Below are positions 51,434 through 59,919 of a stretch of DNA of 64,000 bases, piece after piece. Location: contig NZ_FORI01000002.1 of the NCBI RefSeq assembly GCF_900113965.1, forward strand, positions 124,001 to 188,000, written 5' to 3'. Position numbers and translations under genes: made by a program. Position 1 is the stretch's first letter; each line of letters opens with the position of its first letter. This stretch comes from Treponema bryantii (lineage in GTDB: Bacteria > Spirochaetota > Spirochaetia > Treponematales > Treponemataceae). The notes beneath the pieces were generated by a model that did no database searches, was not told where the DNA came from, and was given only the letters and a program-made list of their open reading frames with translations.

Positions 51434-52728
51434 TGAACAAGGTTTATAGTAAGATTGAATCCATCGTCGGAAGCGTTATCACTGTAAAAGCAGACAATGT
51501 TGCATACGGTGAGCTTGCCGAAATCGAAACACGCTTTGGTAAATCACTTGCCGAAGTAAATAAAATCGAAGGTGATACAGTATCTCTCCAGGTATTTGCC
51601 GGAGGACGCGGTATTTCTACCGGAGACCATATTAAGTTCCTTGGACATCAGATGGAAGTTTCTTTCTCTGATGATTTGCTTGGACGTATTTTCAATGGTT
51701 CTGCTCAGCCACGTGATAACGGACCGGCTCTGTCAGACTGCCTTGTTACAATTGGAGGACCTTCAGTAAACCCTTCAAAACGTATTATGGCTCGCCGTAT
51801 GATTCGTACTGGTATTCCAATGATTGATATGTTCAACACACTGGTTGTATCTCAGAAGTTGCCTATTTTCTCAATTTCTGGTGAACCTTATAACCAGCTG
51901 CTTGCACGCATTGCCATGCAGGCTGAAGTTGATGTAATCGTTCTTGGTGGTATGGGTCTTAAGTACGACGACTACCTTTACTTCAAAAAGACACTGGAAG
52001 ACGGCGGTGCTTTAAGTAAGACTGTAATGTTCATGCATACAGCCGCTGACCCTACAGTAGAATGTCAGAAGATTCCTGACCTTTCTCTTGCAGTTGCTGA
52101 GCAGTTCGCTCTTAAGGGAAAAGATGTTCTGGTTCTTCTTACAGATATGACAAACTTTGCTGACTCAATGAAGGAAATCGCTATTACACAGGAGCAGGTT
52201 CCTTCTAACCGTGGTTACCCTGGAGACTTGTACTCACAGCTCGCAGCACGCTACGAAAAAGCCGTAGACTTTGATAGTGCCGGATCTGTAACAATTCTTG
52301 CAGTTACTACAATGCCTGGTGATGATGTTACTCACCCGGTTCCAGATAACACTGGATACATCACAGAAGGTCAGTACTACCTCAAGGGTGGACGTATTGA
52401 GCCGTTCGGTTCTCTTTCTCGTTTGAAGCAGAACGTAAACGGAAGCACACGTTCAGACCACCGTGCCCTTATGGACGGTATGATTCGTCTTTATTCAAAC
52501 TACAAAGACACACTCGAAAAGAAATCTATGGGTTTCAATATGAGTAAGTGGGATGAAAAGCTTCTTGATTATGGTAAGAAGTTTGAGGACGGTATGATGG
52601 ATCTTTCAAAGAATATTTCTCTGGAAGATGCACTCGACCTTGGCTGGAAGATTCTGGCTGACTGCTTTGAACCGGAAGAAACAGGTTTGAAGTCATCTCT
52701 GATTGATGAATACTGGCCTAAGAAATAG
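51433..52728 (+). CDS. atpB: V-type ATPase subunit B
   Basis: The 431-residue product is the non-catalytic nucleotide-binding subunit, with [39 protein letters not shown], where the P-loop is degenerate as expected, and the [35 protein letters not shown] block. It starts one base inside the end of atpA. It forms the A3B3 head with AtpA. Confidence 0.96.
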   Translation: MNKVYSKIESIVGSVITVKADNVAYGELAEIETRFGKSLAEVNKIEGDTVSLQVFAGGRGISTGDHIKFLGHQMEVSFSDDLLGRIFNGSAQPRDNGPALSDCLVTIGGPSVNPSKRIMARRMIRTGIPMIDMFNTLVVSQKLPIFSISGEPYNQLLARIAMQAEVDVIVLGGMGLKYDDYLYFKKTLEDGGALSKTVMFMHTAADPTVECQKIPDLSLAVAEQFALKGKDVLVLLTDMTNFADSMKEIAITQEQVPSNRGYPGDLYSQLAARYEKAVDFDSAGSVTILAVTTMPGDDVTHPVPDNTGYITEGQYYLKGGRIEPFGSLSRLKQNVNGSTRSDHRALMDGMIRLYSNYKDTLEKKSMGFNMSKWDEKLLDYGKKFEDGMMDLSKNISLEDALDLGWKILADCFEPEETGLKSSLIDEYWPKK

Positions 52729-52737
52729 GGGTAGCGC

Positions 52738-53361
52738 ATGGCAAAGATTAAGCTGACAAAAAATGAGCTCAAGGTTCAGAAAGATGCGCTTAAAATGTAC
52801 AAGCGCTATCTTCCAACCCTTATGCTCAAAAAACAGCAGCTTCAGACAGAAATCCGCACAATAGATGCCAAGGCTAAAGAAGTCCGTGCCGCCCGCGTTG
52901 CCCTTGAAAAAGAGTTTGAACAGTGGATTTCCGTATTCGGTGAACGTGAAGCTTTCACTCCGGATATGGTAACTGTAAAGAACATCAAAAAGGGTGTTGG
53001 AAATATTGCCGGTGTAACAATTCCGGTATATGAAGGTGCAGACTTTGGAAGAGGCGACTACGACCTTTACAAGACTCCGCTGTGGATTGATATGGCGGCC
53101 GATCGTATGGAAAAGGCGCTCTCACTTGATCTGGAAGCAGAGGTTCTGGACGAGCAGGTAAGACTGCTGAGCCAGGAATTACGCACTACAACTCAGCGCG
53201 TAAACCTCTTTGAAAAGGTTAAGATTCCTGAAACAAAGGCCAATATCAAAAAAATCACCGTATATCTTGGTGATGAACAGGTTGCGGCAGTTGTGCGCAG
53301 TAAGATTTCAAAGAAAAAGCTGCAGGCTAAAATTGATGAAGAACAGGAGGCTGCTAAATGA
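52738..53361 (+). CDS. atpD: V-type ATPase subunit D
   Basis: The 207-residue product is the central rotor stalk, two long helices (LTKNELKVQKDALKMYKRYLPTLMLKKQQLQTEI and the last 60 residues) around a globular middle (PVYEGADFGRGDYDLYKTPLWIDMAADRMEKALS). GGGGTAGCGC precedes the ATG. It overlaps atpI by four bases. Confidence 0.92.
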   Translation: MAKIKLTKNELKVQKDALKMYKRYLPTLMLKKQQLQTEIRTIDAKAKEVRAARVALEKEFEQWISVFGEREAFTPDMVTVKNIKKGVGNIAGVTIPVYEGADFGRGDYDLYKTPLWIDMAADRMEKALSLDLEAEVLDEQVRLLSQELRTTTQRVNLFEKVKIPETKANIKKITVYLGDEQVAAVVRSKISKKKLQAKIDEEQEAAK

Positions 53362-55304
53362 TTGAACCAATGAAGAAAGTCTCTATTGTCCTTCTCAATA
53401 AGGAAAAAGAAGAGGCTCTTAAGGCTTTAAGAAAAATTGGTCTTGTTCACCTTGAAAAAATCGAGGGAGCAGGAGAAAAACTTACAGCCTTCAAAGAATA
53501 TTCAAATAACGCAATGCTTTCAGAATCTATTCTGGGAGAAATTAAGCTTCCTAAGCAGAAGGGCAAAACAGCTGAACTCAGCAATGAGAAAATAGTTGAG
53601 CTTTGTTCTGAGATTGTTCAGAAAAGTGAACGCAAAAAGCAGCTTATGGAAGAAATTTCAGCAGATACTACTGAGCTTGACCGCTTTGCACTGTGGGGAA
53701 GCGTAAGTAATGAAGATCTGGAGTTCCTTAAGGAAAAAGGTATTGCACTCAAGATGTATGAAATCAACGCCGAGAAGTATAATCTTGTCGACCCTGATAT
53801 TCAGACAATTCTTGTAAATAATGATAAGAAAACCGTACGTTTCTTAATTGTAAACGGCGGAGAAGGCAGACCAGAAAAACTTCTTCCAGAAGCATTTGAA
53901 GTTCCTAATCCAAGAATTTCAACTTCTCTTCTTGAGGAAGAAATCCGCAAGGATGAAAAAGAACTTGATGAAATTCAGAAGTTCTATCTTGAGAATGCTA
54001 AGTATGTTCCTGCAATTGCAGCGTTCAGAAAAGGTCTTGAAAGTGATATAGAATTTGAAAACATCAATTGTGGTATGGGCTGCGAAAAATCTGGAACTGA
54101 AAATGACCTTGCATGGCTTAGTGGTTATGTACCAGCAGCAGATCTTGAAGATTTCAAACGCTGCTGTTCTGCAAATGGCTGGGCTATTGCATATGCAGAT
54201 CCAGAAGATGAAGATGTTGAAGTTCCAACAAAACTTAAGAACAACAAGTTTGTAAGCTTGATTTATCCTCTTACAGACTTCCTTGGAACTGTTCCTGGTT
54301 ATCATGAGTTTGATATTTCAGGCTGGTTCCTGCTGTTCTTCACAATCTTCTTTGCAATGATTTTTGGAGACGGTGGATATGGCCTGTTAGTAGCAGCTGT
54401 AATTCTGTTCCTTATGCTTAAGACTAAGCTTTCTGGAAAGAAGGTGCCTGCTGCCTTTGGACTATTCCTTCTTGTTTCACTGGCAACTGTTGTCTGGGGT
54501 GCTGTAACCTGTACATGGTTTGGTATTTCTCCGGATAAATTACCTGATTGGCTTACTGGACTTTCAATTCCTTATATTTCAGGTGCTTACGCTAAAAATC
54601 CTGATGGAAGTGCTTTCATCTGGAATGTGCCTTGGATTTCTGATCCTGATATTGGCCTTACAAAAGACCAGAACCTGCAGATCTTCTGTTTCTCTCTGGC
54701 TTTGATTCAGCTTTGTGTAGCTCATATTAAGGCTGGTGTAAGAAATATCAAGGATAAAAAAGGTCTTAAAGTACTTGGAGATCTTGGTTCATTATTACAG
54801 CTTGTTGGTATGTTCTGGGTAGTTCTTGCAATGGTTGTAAATGGGCAGGTATTCCCAATGCTTGGATACATTGGCAATGTGCCGGTGGGATATATTGAAG
54901 TTTCTTTAATTGCTGTAGGTTTTGCAATGAGTTTTGTATTTGCAAATTACGAAGGCAGTATCGGAGCTTCTATACTTGAAAGCTGTAAGAACATTATTTC
55001 TGTTCTTCTTGGAGTTGTAAACGTATTCAGTGATATCGTTTCATACATCCGTCTATGGGCCGTTGGTCTTGCGGGTGCTGCGATTTCAGAAACTGTAAAT
55101 ACACTTGCAAGTCCAATTCTGGGACACGCAATATTGTTCATTGCTGCAATCGTTCTTCTTGTATTCGGTCATGGATTGAATATGATTTTGAACGTTCTTT
55201 CAGTAATAGTTCACGGTGTACGTTTGAACACATTGGAGTTCTGTACACACGTAGGAATGAGCTGGAGTGGTGTAAAGTATCAGCCGTTCGCTGATAATGA
55301 GTAA
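53358..55304 (+). CDS. atpI: V-type ATPase subunit I (a-type)
   Basis: The 648-residue product has a cytosolic N-terminal half (about 1-315) and a membrane half with about seven TM helices. The conserved Arg of the ion half-channel is in IVSYIRLWAVGLAGAAISETVN (about 567-588), and GHGLNMILNVLSVIVHGVRLNTLEF matches subunit a. It starts four bases inside atpD. After its stop there are 148 bases before atpK with hairpins. Confidence 0.95.
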   Translation: MIEPMKKVSIVLLNKEKEEALKALRKIGLVHLEKIEGAGEKLTAFKEYSNNAMLSESILGEIKLPKQKGKTAELSNEKIVELCSEIVQKSERKKQLMEEISADTTELDRFALWGSVSNEDLEFLKEKGIALKMYEINAEKYNLVDPDIQTILVNNDKKTVRFLIVNGGEGRPEKLLPEAFEVPNPRISTSLLEEEIRKDEKELDEIQKFYLENAKYVPAIAAFRKGLESDIEFENINCGMGCEKSGTENDLAWLSGYVPAADLEDFKRCCSANGWAIAYADPEDEDVEVPTKLKNNKFVSLIYPLTDFLGTVPGYHEFDISGWFLLFFTIFFAMIFGDGGYGLLVAAVILFLMLKTKLSGKKVPAAFGLFLLVSLATVVWGAVTCTWFGISPDKLPDWLTGLSIPYISGAYAKNPDGSAFIWNVPWISDPDIGLTKDQNLQIFCFSLALIQLCVAHIKAGVRNIKDKKGLKVLGDLGSLLQLVGMFWVVLAMVVNGQVFPMLGYIGNVPVGYIEVSLIAVGFAMSFVFANYEGSIGASILESCKNIISVLLGVVNVFSDIVSYIRLWAVGLAGAAISETVNTLASPILGHAILFIAAIVLLVFGHGLNMILNVLSVIVHGVRLNTLEFCTHVGMSWSGVKYQPFADNE

Positions 55305-55452
55305 GCCCGCTGGCGGGCGGTGATAGATAGCAGAGCGTTAAAAAAATTGCGAAAGCAATTTTTAGCTCTACCTCTATAAAATATGTAATAAGCCGTCGGT
55401 GGACGGTATAAAATATGAAATTAAGTCCGGAATGGACTAAAGGAGAATAATT
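55305..55452. other. Hairpin-rich gap between atpI and atpK
   Basis: Several stem-loops lie in this untranslated gap: GCCCGC/GCGGGC right after the atpI stop, AAAAATTGC-GAAA-GCAATTTTT (about 55342-55363) inside an outer GAGC/GCTC, GCCGTC/GACGG, and AGTCC/GGACT before the atpK AGGAG. They may protect or attenuate the mRNA so that more proteolipid is made. No ORF is seen. Confidence 0.55.
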
Positions 55453-55890
55453 ATGGAACTTTGGGGTTATCTTGGAGCTGCTGTTTGTATGGGTATTGCT
55501 GCTATTGGTTCAGCAATCGGAATCGGAATTGCCGGACAGGGAGCAATTGGAGCTTGGAAACGTTGTTACATCAACAATAAACCAGCACCATTCATCCTCA
55601 CTGTATTTGCCGGTGCACCTCTTACACAGACAATTTACGGCTTCCTTCTTATGAATATTGCAATGAAACCAAAGGTAGCAAGCGGTGCTATGACTCCTGG
55701 CTTTGCTCTTGGTCTTGGTATTGCATCTGGTTTGGCTATGTGTTTCTCTGCTATTGCACAGGGAAAAGCTGGTGCAGCTGCTTCTGATGCTCTTGGTGAA
55801 ACAGGAAAAGGTTTCGCTCAGTACATCATGGTAGTTGGTCTTTGTGAGTCTGTAGCGCTCTTCGCTATGGTATTCTCGTTAATTGCTTAA
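55453..55890 (+). CDS. atpK: V-type ATPase proteolipid subunit K
   Basis: The 145-residue product is a fused double-hairpin proteolipid with four TM helices. The ion-binding Glu is E132 in VVGLCESVALFAMV on helix 4, while helix 2 has T58-Q59 (LTQT) and helix 3 has Q103 (AIAQGKAG). Together this is the Thr/Gln/Gln/Glu pattern of sodium-binding NtpK from Enterococcus hirae, so sodium coupling is likely. AGGAG precedes the ATG. An operon end hairpin lies downstream. Confidence 0.93.
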   Translation: MELWGYLGAAVCMGIAAIGSAIGIGIAGQGAIGAWKRCYINNKPAPFILTVFAGAPLTQTIYGFLLMNIAMKPKVASGAMTPGFALGLGIASGLAMCFSAIAQGKAGAAASDALGETGKGFAQYIMVVGLCESVALFAMVFSLIA

Positions 55891-55906
55891 TTAACTGAAA
55901 TCTTAT

Positions 55907-56067
55907 CCTTAAAAAGAAAAAATCTGCGGGTCCCAGCGACGGCAAAACTGAAAAAGCAATCTCCCAGGGTCCCATGCTTAAAAAATCTTGCTTCGCTCGA
56001 TTTTTACGCAACCCTGGGGCCCTCTTTTTCATTTTGCCTGCGTCCCACAGATTTTTTCTTTTTAAGG
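55907..56067. repeat. 161-bp long imperfect palindrome after atpK
   Basis: The arms CCTTAAAAAGAAAAAATCTG (55907-55926) and CAGATTTTTTCTTTTTAAGG (56048-56067) match perfectly over 20 bp. Within, GGTCCCAGCGACGGCAAAA pairs with the TTTTGCCTGCGTCCC block, CTGAAAAAG with CTTTTTCA, and CCCAGGGT with ACCCTGG. The centre AAAAATC-TTGCTTCGCTC-GATTTTT is a further hairpin. The shape recalls the 3091-3233 element. It may also terminate the operon in either direction. No coding potential. Confidence 0.85.
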
Positions 56068-56129
56068 CAAATATCGTATAATTAACTTATTACACCATAG
56101 CTCACTTTGCGGGTTATGGAAACTATGTC

Positions 56130-56158
56130 ATTCCCCGGCTTGACCGGGGAATCTTTTT
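56130..56158 (+). terminator. Type C-like repeat forming an intrinsic terminator before ispG
   Basis: ATTCCCCGG-CTTGA-CCGGGGAAT forms a 9-bp stem followed by CTTTTTATTT, the form of a Rho-independent terminator on the plus strand. The unit (GTCATTCCCCGGCTTGACCG-GGGAATC) is another member of the repeat family. It insulates ispG from upstream transcription. Confidence 0.7.
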
Positions 56159-56173
56159 ATTTAACGTGGGTTG

Positions 56174-56182
56174 TGGTATAAT
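56174..56182 (+). promoter_or_regulatory. Extended -10 promoter directly before ispG (probable leaderless start)
   Basis: TGGTATAAT (TGn-TATAAT; TATAAT at 56177-56182) is followed after seven bases by the ATG at 56190. No Shine-Dalgarno sequence or -35 box is seen. Confidence 0.55.
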
Positions 56183-56189
56183 TAAAAAC

Positions 56190-57278
56190 ATGACTACGAA
56201 AACTGTTTATCTTGGTGGAAAGGGTGTAACTAAACGTATTGCGATTGGTGGCGGTGCACCGGTATCTGTTCAGACTATGTGGAAAGAAGGAATTACTGAC
56301 CTTGCCACAGACAATAATAAATTAGATAGAATTTTACGCGAACTCAACGATTTGTCTATGATTGGTTGTGACATTGTTCGCTTTGCGGTTCCTGATATTC
56401 CTAGTGCCCAGGGACTTTGCCTGCTTGCAGAACGCACTGCTATGCCTCTGGTGGCAGATATACATTTTGATTATAAGCTTGCACTGGAATGCCTTAAGGG
56501 TAATGTTGCCGCTATACGTATAAACCCGGGAAATATAGGTTCTGTAGAAAATACCCGAACTGTAGTCGAAGCCTGCCGGGAGCAGGGAGTAGCAATCAGA
56601 ATTGGAATTAACAGCGGCTCTCTTCCTAAAGATCTTCAGGAACAGATTGCTACCGGTAAAATCACTCGTGCTCAGGGGCTTTGCGAAACCTCTGCCCGTG
56701 AAGCGGCTATTTTTGAAGACTTAAAATTTGACCAGTATGTAGTTAGTATGAAGTCTTCTGATGTTAACGAAACTATACAGTGCAATAAGTTTTATGCAGA
56801 AAAATATAATAATCCTTTGCATTTAGGCGTTACAGAAGCAGGCCCTCTAATCGGTGGTATTGTAAAATCAAGCATAGCATTTTCCACTCTGCTAAATCAG
56901 GGAATAGGAGACACAATCCGTGTAAGCCTTTCATCAAGCCCTGAAAACGAAGTAGTGGCAGGAATCAACATTCTAAAAGAATGCGGAAAACGTGCTGGCG
57001 GCGTAAAATTGGTAAGCTGCCCGCGTTGTGGCCGTATTGGTTTTGATGTTCATTCTTTTGTAGACCGCTGGCAAAACCGCCTTCTTGCAATGGATAAGGA
57101 TATTACTGTAGCAGTAATGGGCTGTGTTGTAAATGGACCCGGAGAAGGACGTCACGCAGACCTTGGAATTGCCGGTACTGCAGATAAAGCAATTATTTTC
57201 AAAAAGGGTAAAATAGTACGAACGATTGATGCAAAAGATGCCGATAAAGTATTTGAGCAAGAATTAAATTCATTGTAA
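56190..57278 (+). CDS. ispG: 4-hydroxy-3-methylbut-2-enyl diphosphate synthase IspG (GcpE)
   Basis: IspG makes HMBPP from MEcPP with a 4Fe-4S cluster in the MEP isoprenoid pathway. The 362-residue product starts at the ATG at 56190 (an upstream TTG/GTG would add eight poor residues) with the family phrases ISVQTMWKEG-type, DIVRFAVPD, PLVADIHFDYKLAL, INPGNIG, LGVTEAG, and the cluster cysteines in LVSCPRCGRIGFD and MGCVVNGPGE. No other MEP gene is present here. Confidence 0.95.
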   Translation: MTTKTVYLGGKGVTKRIAIGGGAPVSVQTMWKEGITDLATDNNKLDRILRELNDLSMIGCDIVRFAVPDIPSAQGLCLLAERTAMPLVADIHFDYKLALECLKGNVAAIRINPGNIGSVENTRTVVEACREQGVAIRIGINSGSLPKDLQEQIATGKITRAQGLCETSAREAAIFEDLKFDQYVVSMKSSDVNETIQCNKFYAEKYNNPLHLGVTEAGPLIGGIVKSSIAFSTLLNQGIGDTIRVSLSSSPENEVVAGINILKECGKRAGGVKLVSCPRCGRIGFDVHSFVDRWQNRLLAMDKDITVAVMGCVVNGPGEGRHADLGIAGTADKAIIFKKGKIVRTIDAKDADKVFEQELNSL

Positions 57279-57279
57279 T

Positions 57280-57308
57280 AGATCCTGAAATAAGTTCGGG
57301 ATTACATC
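57280..57308. repeat. Degenerate type C repeat between ispG and the TPR gene
   Basis: AGATCCTGAAATAAGTTCGG-GATTACATC matches the unit AGATCCCGAAACAAGTTCGG-GATGAC with several changes. It sits between the ispG stop and the next start, so it may be part of the ribosome-binding region of the latter. Confidence 0.6.
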
Positions 57309-57316
57309 GGGTGTTT

Positions 57317-58411
57317 ATGAAGAAAACTGTTTTAATTGTTTTATTTTCTACTTTATGTTTTTCGCTTTTTGCTGCAGATAAACCTACAAAACCAGATCAG
57401 AGTGTTGAAGCTTATAGAAAAGCTATAGAAGCTATGGATGCTCAGGATTATGGAAAGGCTTTAAAATATTCAGAAGATGCGATTTTATATCGCAGACAGC
57501 GTATTGAAAATCAGATAAACACAGTTAAAAACTCACTCTCGGCTAAGCGTGTACAGGCAGCCGGAGATCATTTTACTCCAGTTCTTAATGTACTTGATAA
57601 TCGTAAGGAAACAGAAACTGCTGATATAATCAGATATTACATTAAAAAGAAAGGTACTGATTATTTCGAAGATTCAGTAACAAATCTTCTTGAATATCTT
57701 AATAATTCAAAGGATTTCCCTGAAGCTCATAAAATCATAGGTGATATTTACAAATTGGAAGGCGAATATCAGTATGCAGAAGAATATTACACTATGGCAC
57801 TTGAAAGAGCTGATGTTCTTGATATTCCAGATGAAAAATATGAAATTCTTTATATGCTTGCAGAAATAAGCAGACTTGAAGAGGATCTTCCTAAAATGGA
57901 AATCCGTCTTATGAACATTCTTGCAGAAGATAACAACTATAGAGACTCTGCATTAAAACGTTCTATGAAAGGAACAATCTCTTCTAATAAAAAAGATTCA
58001 ATGGCAAAATTCTTTAATCTTTATCGTGCAGATTCATATAACTGTATAAATGCATATAATCAGCTTGCAGAATACTACCATGATGCACATAGAAATGATA
58101 AAGCCTTGGAATTTGCAGCTCTTGCAGCAATTACAAGTTTTACACGTATAAGTGAGATTCTTTATTCCAGAAATTCTGTATATGAATATGAGAATCTTGA
58201 AGGCTTTATGCAGGAAGCTTCATATTATGATGATGTAATTGAATGGGCCAGCCGAAATTCTGCCTGGAAGAGTTTTAATATTCTTGCAAGCTATGCAACA
58301 GAAGAAGGATATAAAAACTTTTCTGGTGAATTATTGAGAGTCATTGCAAGATATACACCAGAAACTTACTGGCAGAGAGACGCAGTTCTTCAGCTGGAAA
58401 GATTGAATTAA
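57317..58411 (+). CDS. Secreted TPR protein
   Basis: The 364-residue product starts at the ATG at 57317 (a GTG two codons earlier is possible) with a signal peptide (MKKTVLIVLFSTLCFSLFAAD) cleaved near FAA. It has several TPR-like helix pairs, for example SVEAYRKAIEAMDAQDYGKALKYSEDAILY and PEAHKIIGDIYKLEGEYQYAEEYYTMAL. It would act as a periplasmic scaffold. Its stop overlaps, in convergent fashion, the stop of the outer-membrane barrel gene. Confidence 0.8.
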   Translation: MKKTVLIVLFSTLCFSLFAADKPTKPDQSVEAYRKAIEAMDAQDYGKALKYSEDAILYRRQRIENQINTVKNSLSAKRVQAAGDHFTPVLNVLDNRKETETADIIRYYIKKKGTDYFEDSVTNLLEYLNNSKDFPEAHKIIGDIYKLEGEYQYAEEYYTMALERADVLDIPDEKYEILYMLAEISRLEEDLPKMEIRLMNILAEDNNYRDSALKRSMKGTISSNKKDSMAKFFNLYRADSYNCINAYNQLAEYYHDAHRNDKALEFAALAAITSFTRISEILYSRNSVYEYENLEGFMQEASYYDDVIEWASRNSAWKSFNILASYATEEGYKNFSGELLRVIARYTPETYWQRDAVLQLERLN

Positions 58412-59919
58412 TATTCGATTCCAAGTCCAATAAAGATTTCTTTATTATTTTTAAGACCTTCTACAAATATATTCTTACTCAAATCAACACCAAGGCTTGC
58501 ACGTACAGTAAAGCTTGACCATTTCAGAGGATATACAAGGAATTCAAATCCACCACAATAATATGTTTTGTTATAACTTGGTCTGTTATTGTTACTGTCA
58601 AAAACTACAGCCATATCAAAGAATGGCGAGAACTGAAAGTTGAAGTTCAAAATTCCTACAGGGAAGTAGGCTGTAAATACGCTGTGTGGTAAATCAAGAT
58701 TTAGGATAATTCCAGTAGGGGAGTAAATATCATCATCAAGAATACCGCGAAGGCGTTCACCTACAGCATAAGTATGCGCAGAATTGTTTGTAGGAATATC
58801 AAAATAATGGAATGCATACAATCTTGAGTTAATTCCAAAATGATTCCAGATTTCTTCATCATTGGCCTGGTAATTCCAGAAGAACTTTCCTTCAAAAGAA
58901 ACTTGAGGAACAAATTCTTTACTCTCAAAATTATAGCTGTAAGAATTTCCTAAAGATAAATCATATCCTTTTCTAAGATTATCATTCCAGTTAACTTTTC
59001 CATTAGATATAGAATGAGAAAAAGAAATATCTGGGCCTAAAAGTTCTTTGCTTTTATCCTTTTCTTTATTGATTCCATCGAAATCCCAGTTGAAAGAAAC
59101 ATTTACAGAAGGACTATAAGTAATGCTTGTAAAATTGCTTAAGTTTGCTATTGTTACAGGGAGTCCAATATTAAACTGTTCACTTAAATATATATCATCA
59201 TCGTTTTCTTCATCTTCGTATTTATAGTCTAAGTTTCTATGAACATATTGATATAATCCTAAAGAAAGACTTACACGATTAAAAGGTATAGATAAACTTA
59301 AACCAGTTTTTGTATCAAATTCAAAACCTGTTTTATTAGGATCATCTTCGAGCCGGTAATCAATGGTATAATCATTTACAAAAACAGCATTAAAAGGACC
59401 CATGCTGAACGGTAAATCAAAGTTAAAATTAAAGCCTGGTTTAAAAATTCCATCATCATATCTTAAATTCATGTCAATATTCATGGTATTAAGTGAACCA
59501 AGAAAGTTACTGTCCTTTCCTTTAAACTTAAGAGATATACCACTGTTAGAACTGTATTTGGGGATTGGCATTACAATAAGATGATGTGAGTCCTGAAGTT
59601 TTATAAGAACTGTTACATTTAATAAACCAGAAGTTTCAGAAGGGAGCGCTTCGTAAGTAACAGAAACTTCATCAAAATATCTTGAGCTTACAAGTGTTTC
59701 AGTGTAATTTTCAATATAGGTATCAAAGGCTTCGCGGTTTTCAAAAGTTGTTTTTTTATCAAGAGGGAAGTTCTGGTTCAGAGGATATTCACGGGTTTTT
59801 CCCAAAAATTTAAAACCTGCACCTTTAATATCATATTCTGCATTTGTAATTTTATATGCTTCTGAGAAGAGCAGAAAAGGAAGTAAAACAAAAAGAGAAA
59901 CAAATAGTGATTTTTTCAT
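58408..59919 (-). CDS. Outer-membrane beta-barrel protein (Omp85/POTRA-like)
   Basis: The 503-residue product has a signal peptide (MKKSLFVSLFVLLPFLLFSE), a POTRA-like N-terminal segment (about 20-110: FDTYIENYTETLVSSRYFDEVSVTYEALPSETSGLLNVTVLIKL) and a long beta-strand-rich part with alternating aromatic residues that ends GLGIEY, an aromatic C-terminus as in proteins folded by BAM. This resembles a BamA/TamA relative with a single POTRA. It is the last gene of the minus surface-polymer cluster and begins one base inside the WbaP-like gene. Confidence 0.72.
   Translation of the reverse strand: MKKSLFVSLFVLLPFLLFSEAYKITNAEYDIKGAGFKFLGKTREYPLNQNFPLDKKTTFENREAFDTYIENYTETLVSSRYFDEVSVTYEALPSETSGLLNVTVLIKLQDSHHLIVMPIPKYSSNSGISLKFKGKDSNFLGSLNTMNIDMNLRYDDGIFKPGFNFNFDLPFSMGPFNAVFVNDYTIDYRLEDDPNKTGFEFDTKTGLSLSIPFNRVSLSLGLYQYVHRNLDYKYEDEENDDDIYLSEQFNIGLPVTIANLSNFTSITYSPSVNVSFNWDFDGINKEKDKSKELLGPDISFSHSISNGKVNWNDNLRKGYDLSLGNSYSYNFESKEFVPQVSFEGKFFWNYQANDEEIWNHFGINSRLYAFHYFDIPTNNSAHTYAVGERLRGILDDDIYSPTGIILNLDLPHSVFTAYFPVGILNFNFQFSPFFDMAVVFDSNNNRPSYNKTYYCGGFEFLVYPLKWSSFTVRASLGVDLSKNIFVEGLKNNKEIFIGLGIEY

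Noticed and set aside
56095-56119. CCATAGCTCACTTTGCGGGTTATGG as a possible tRNA or riboswitch stem
   Set aside because: The outer arms pair only over five bases, and no tRNA arms or known aptamer follow.
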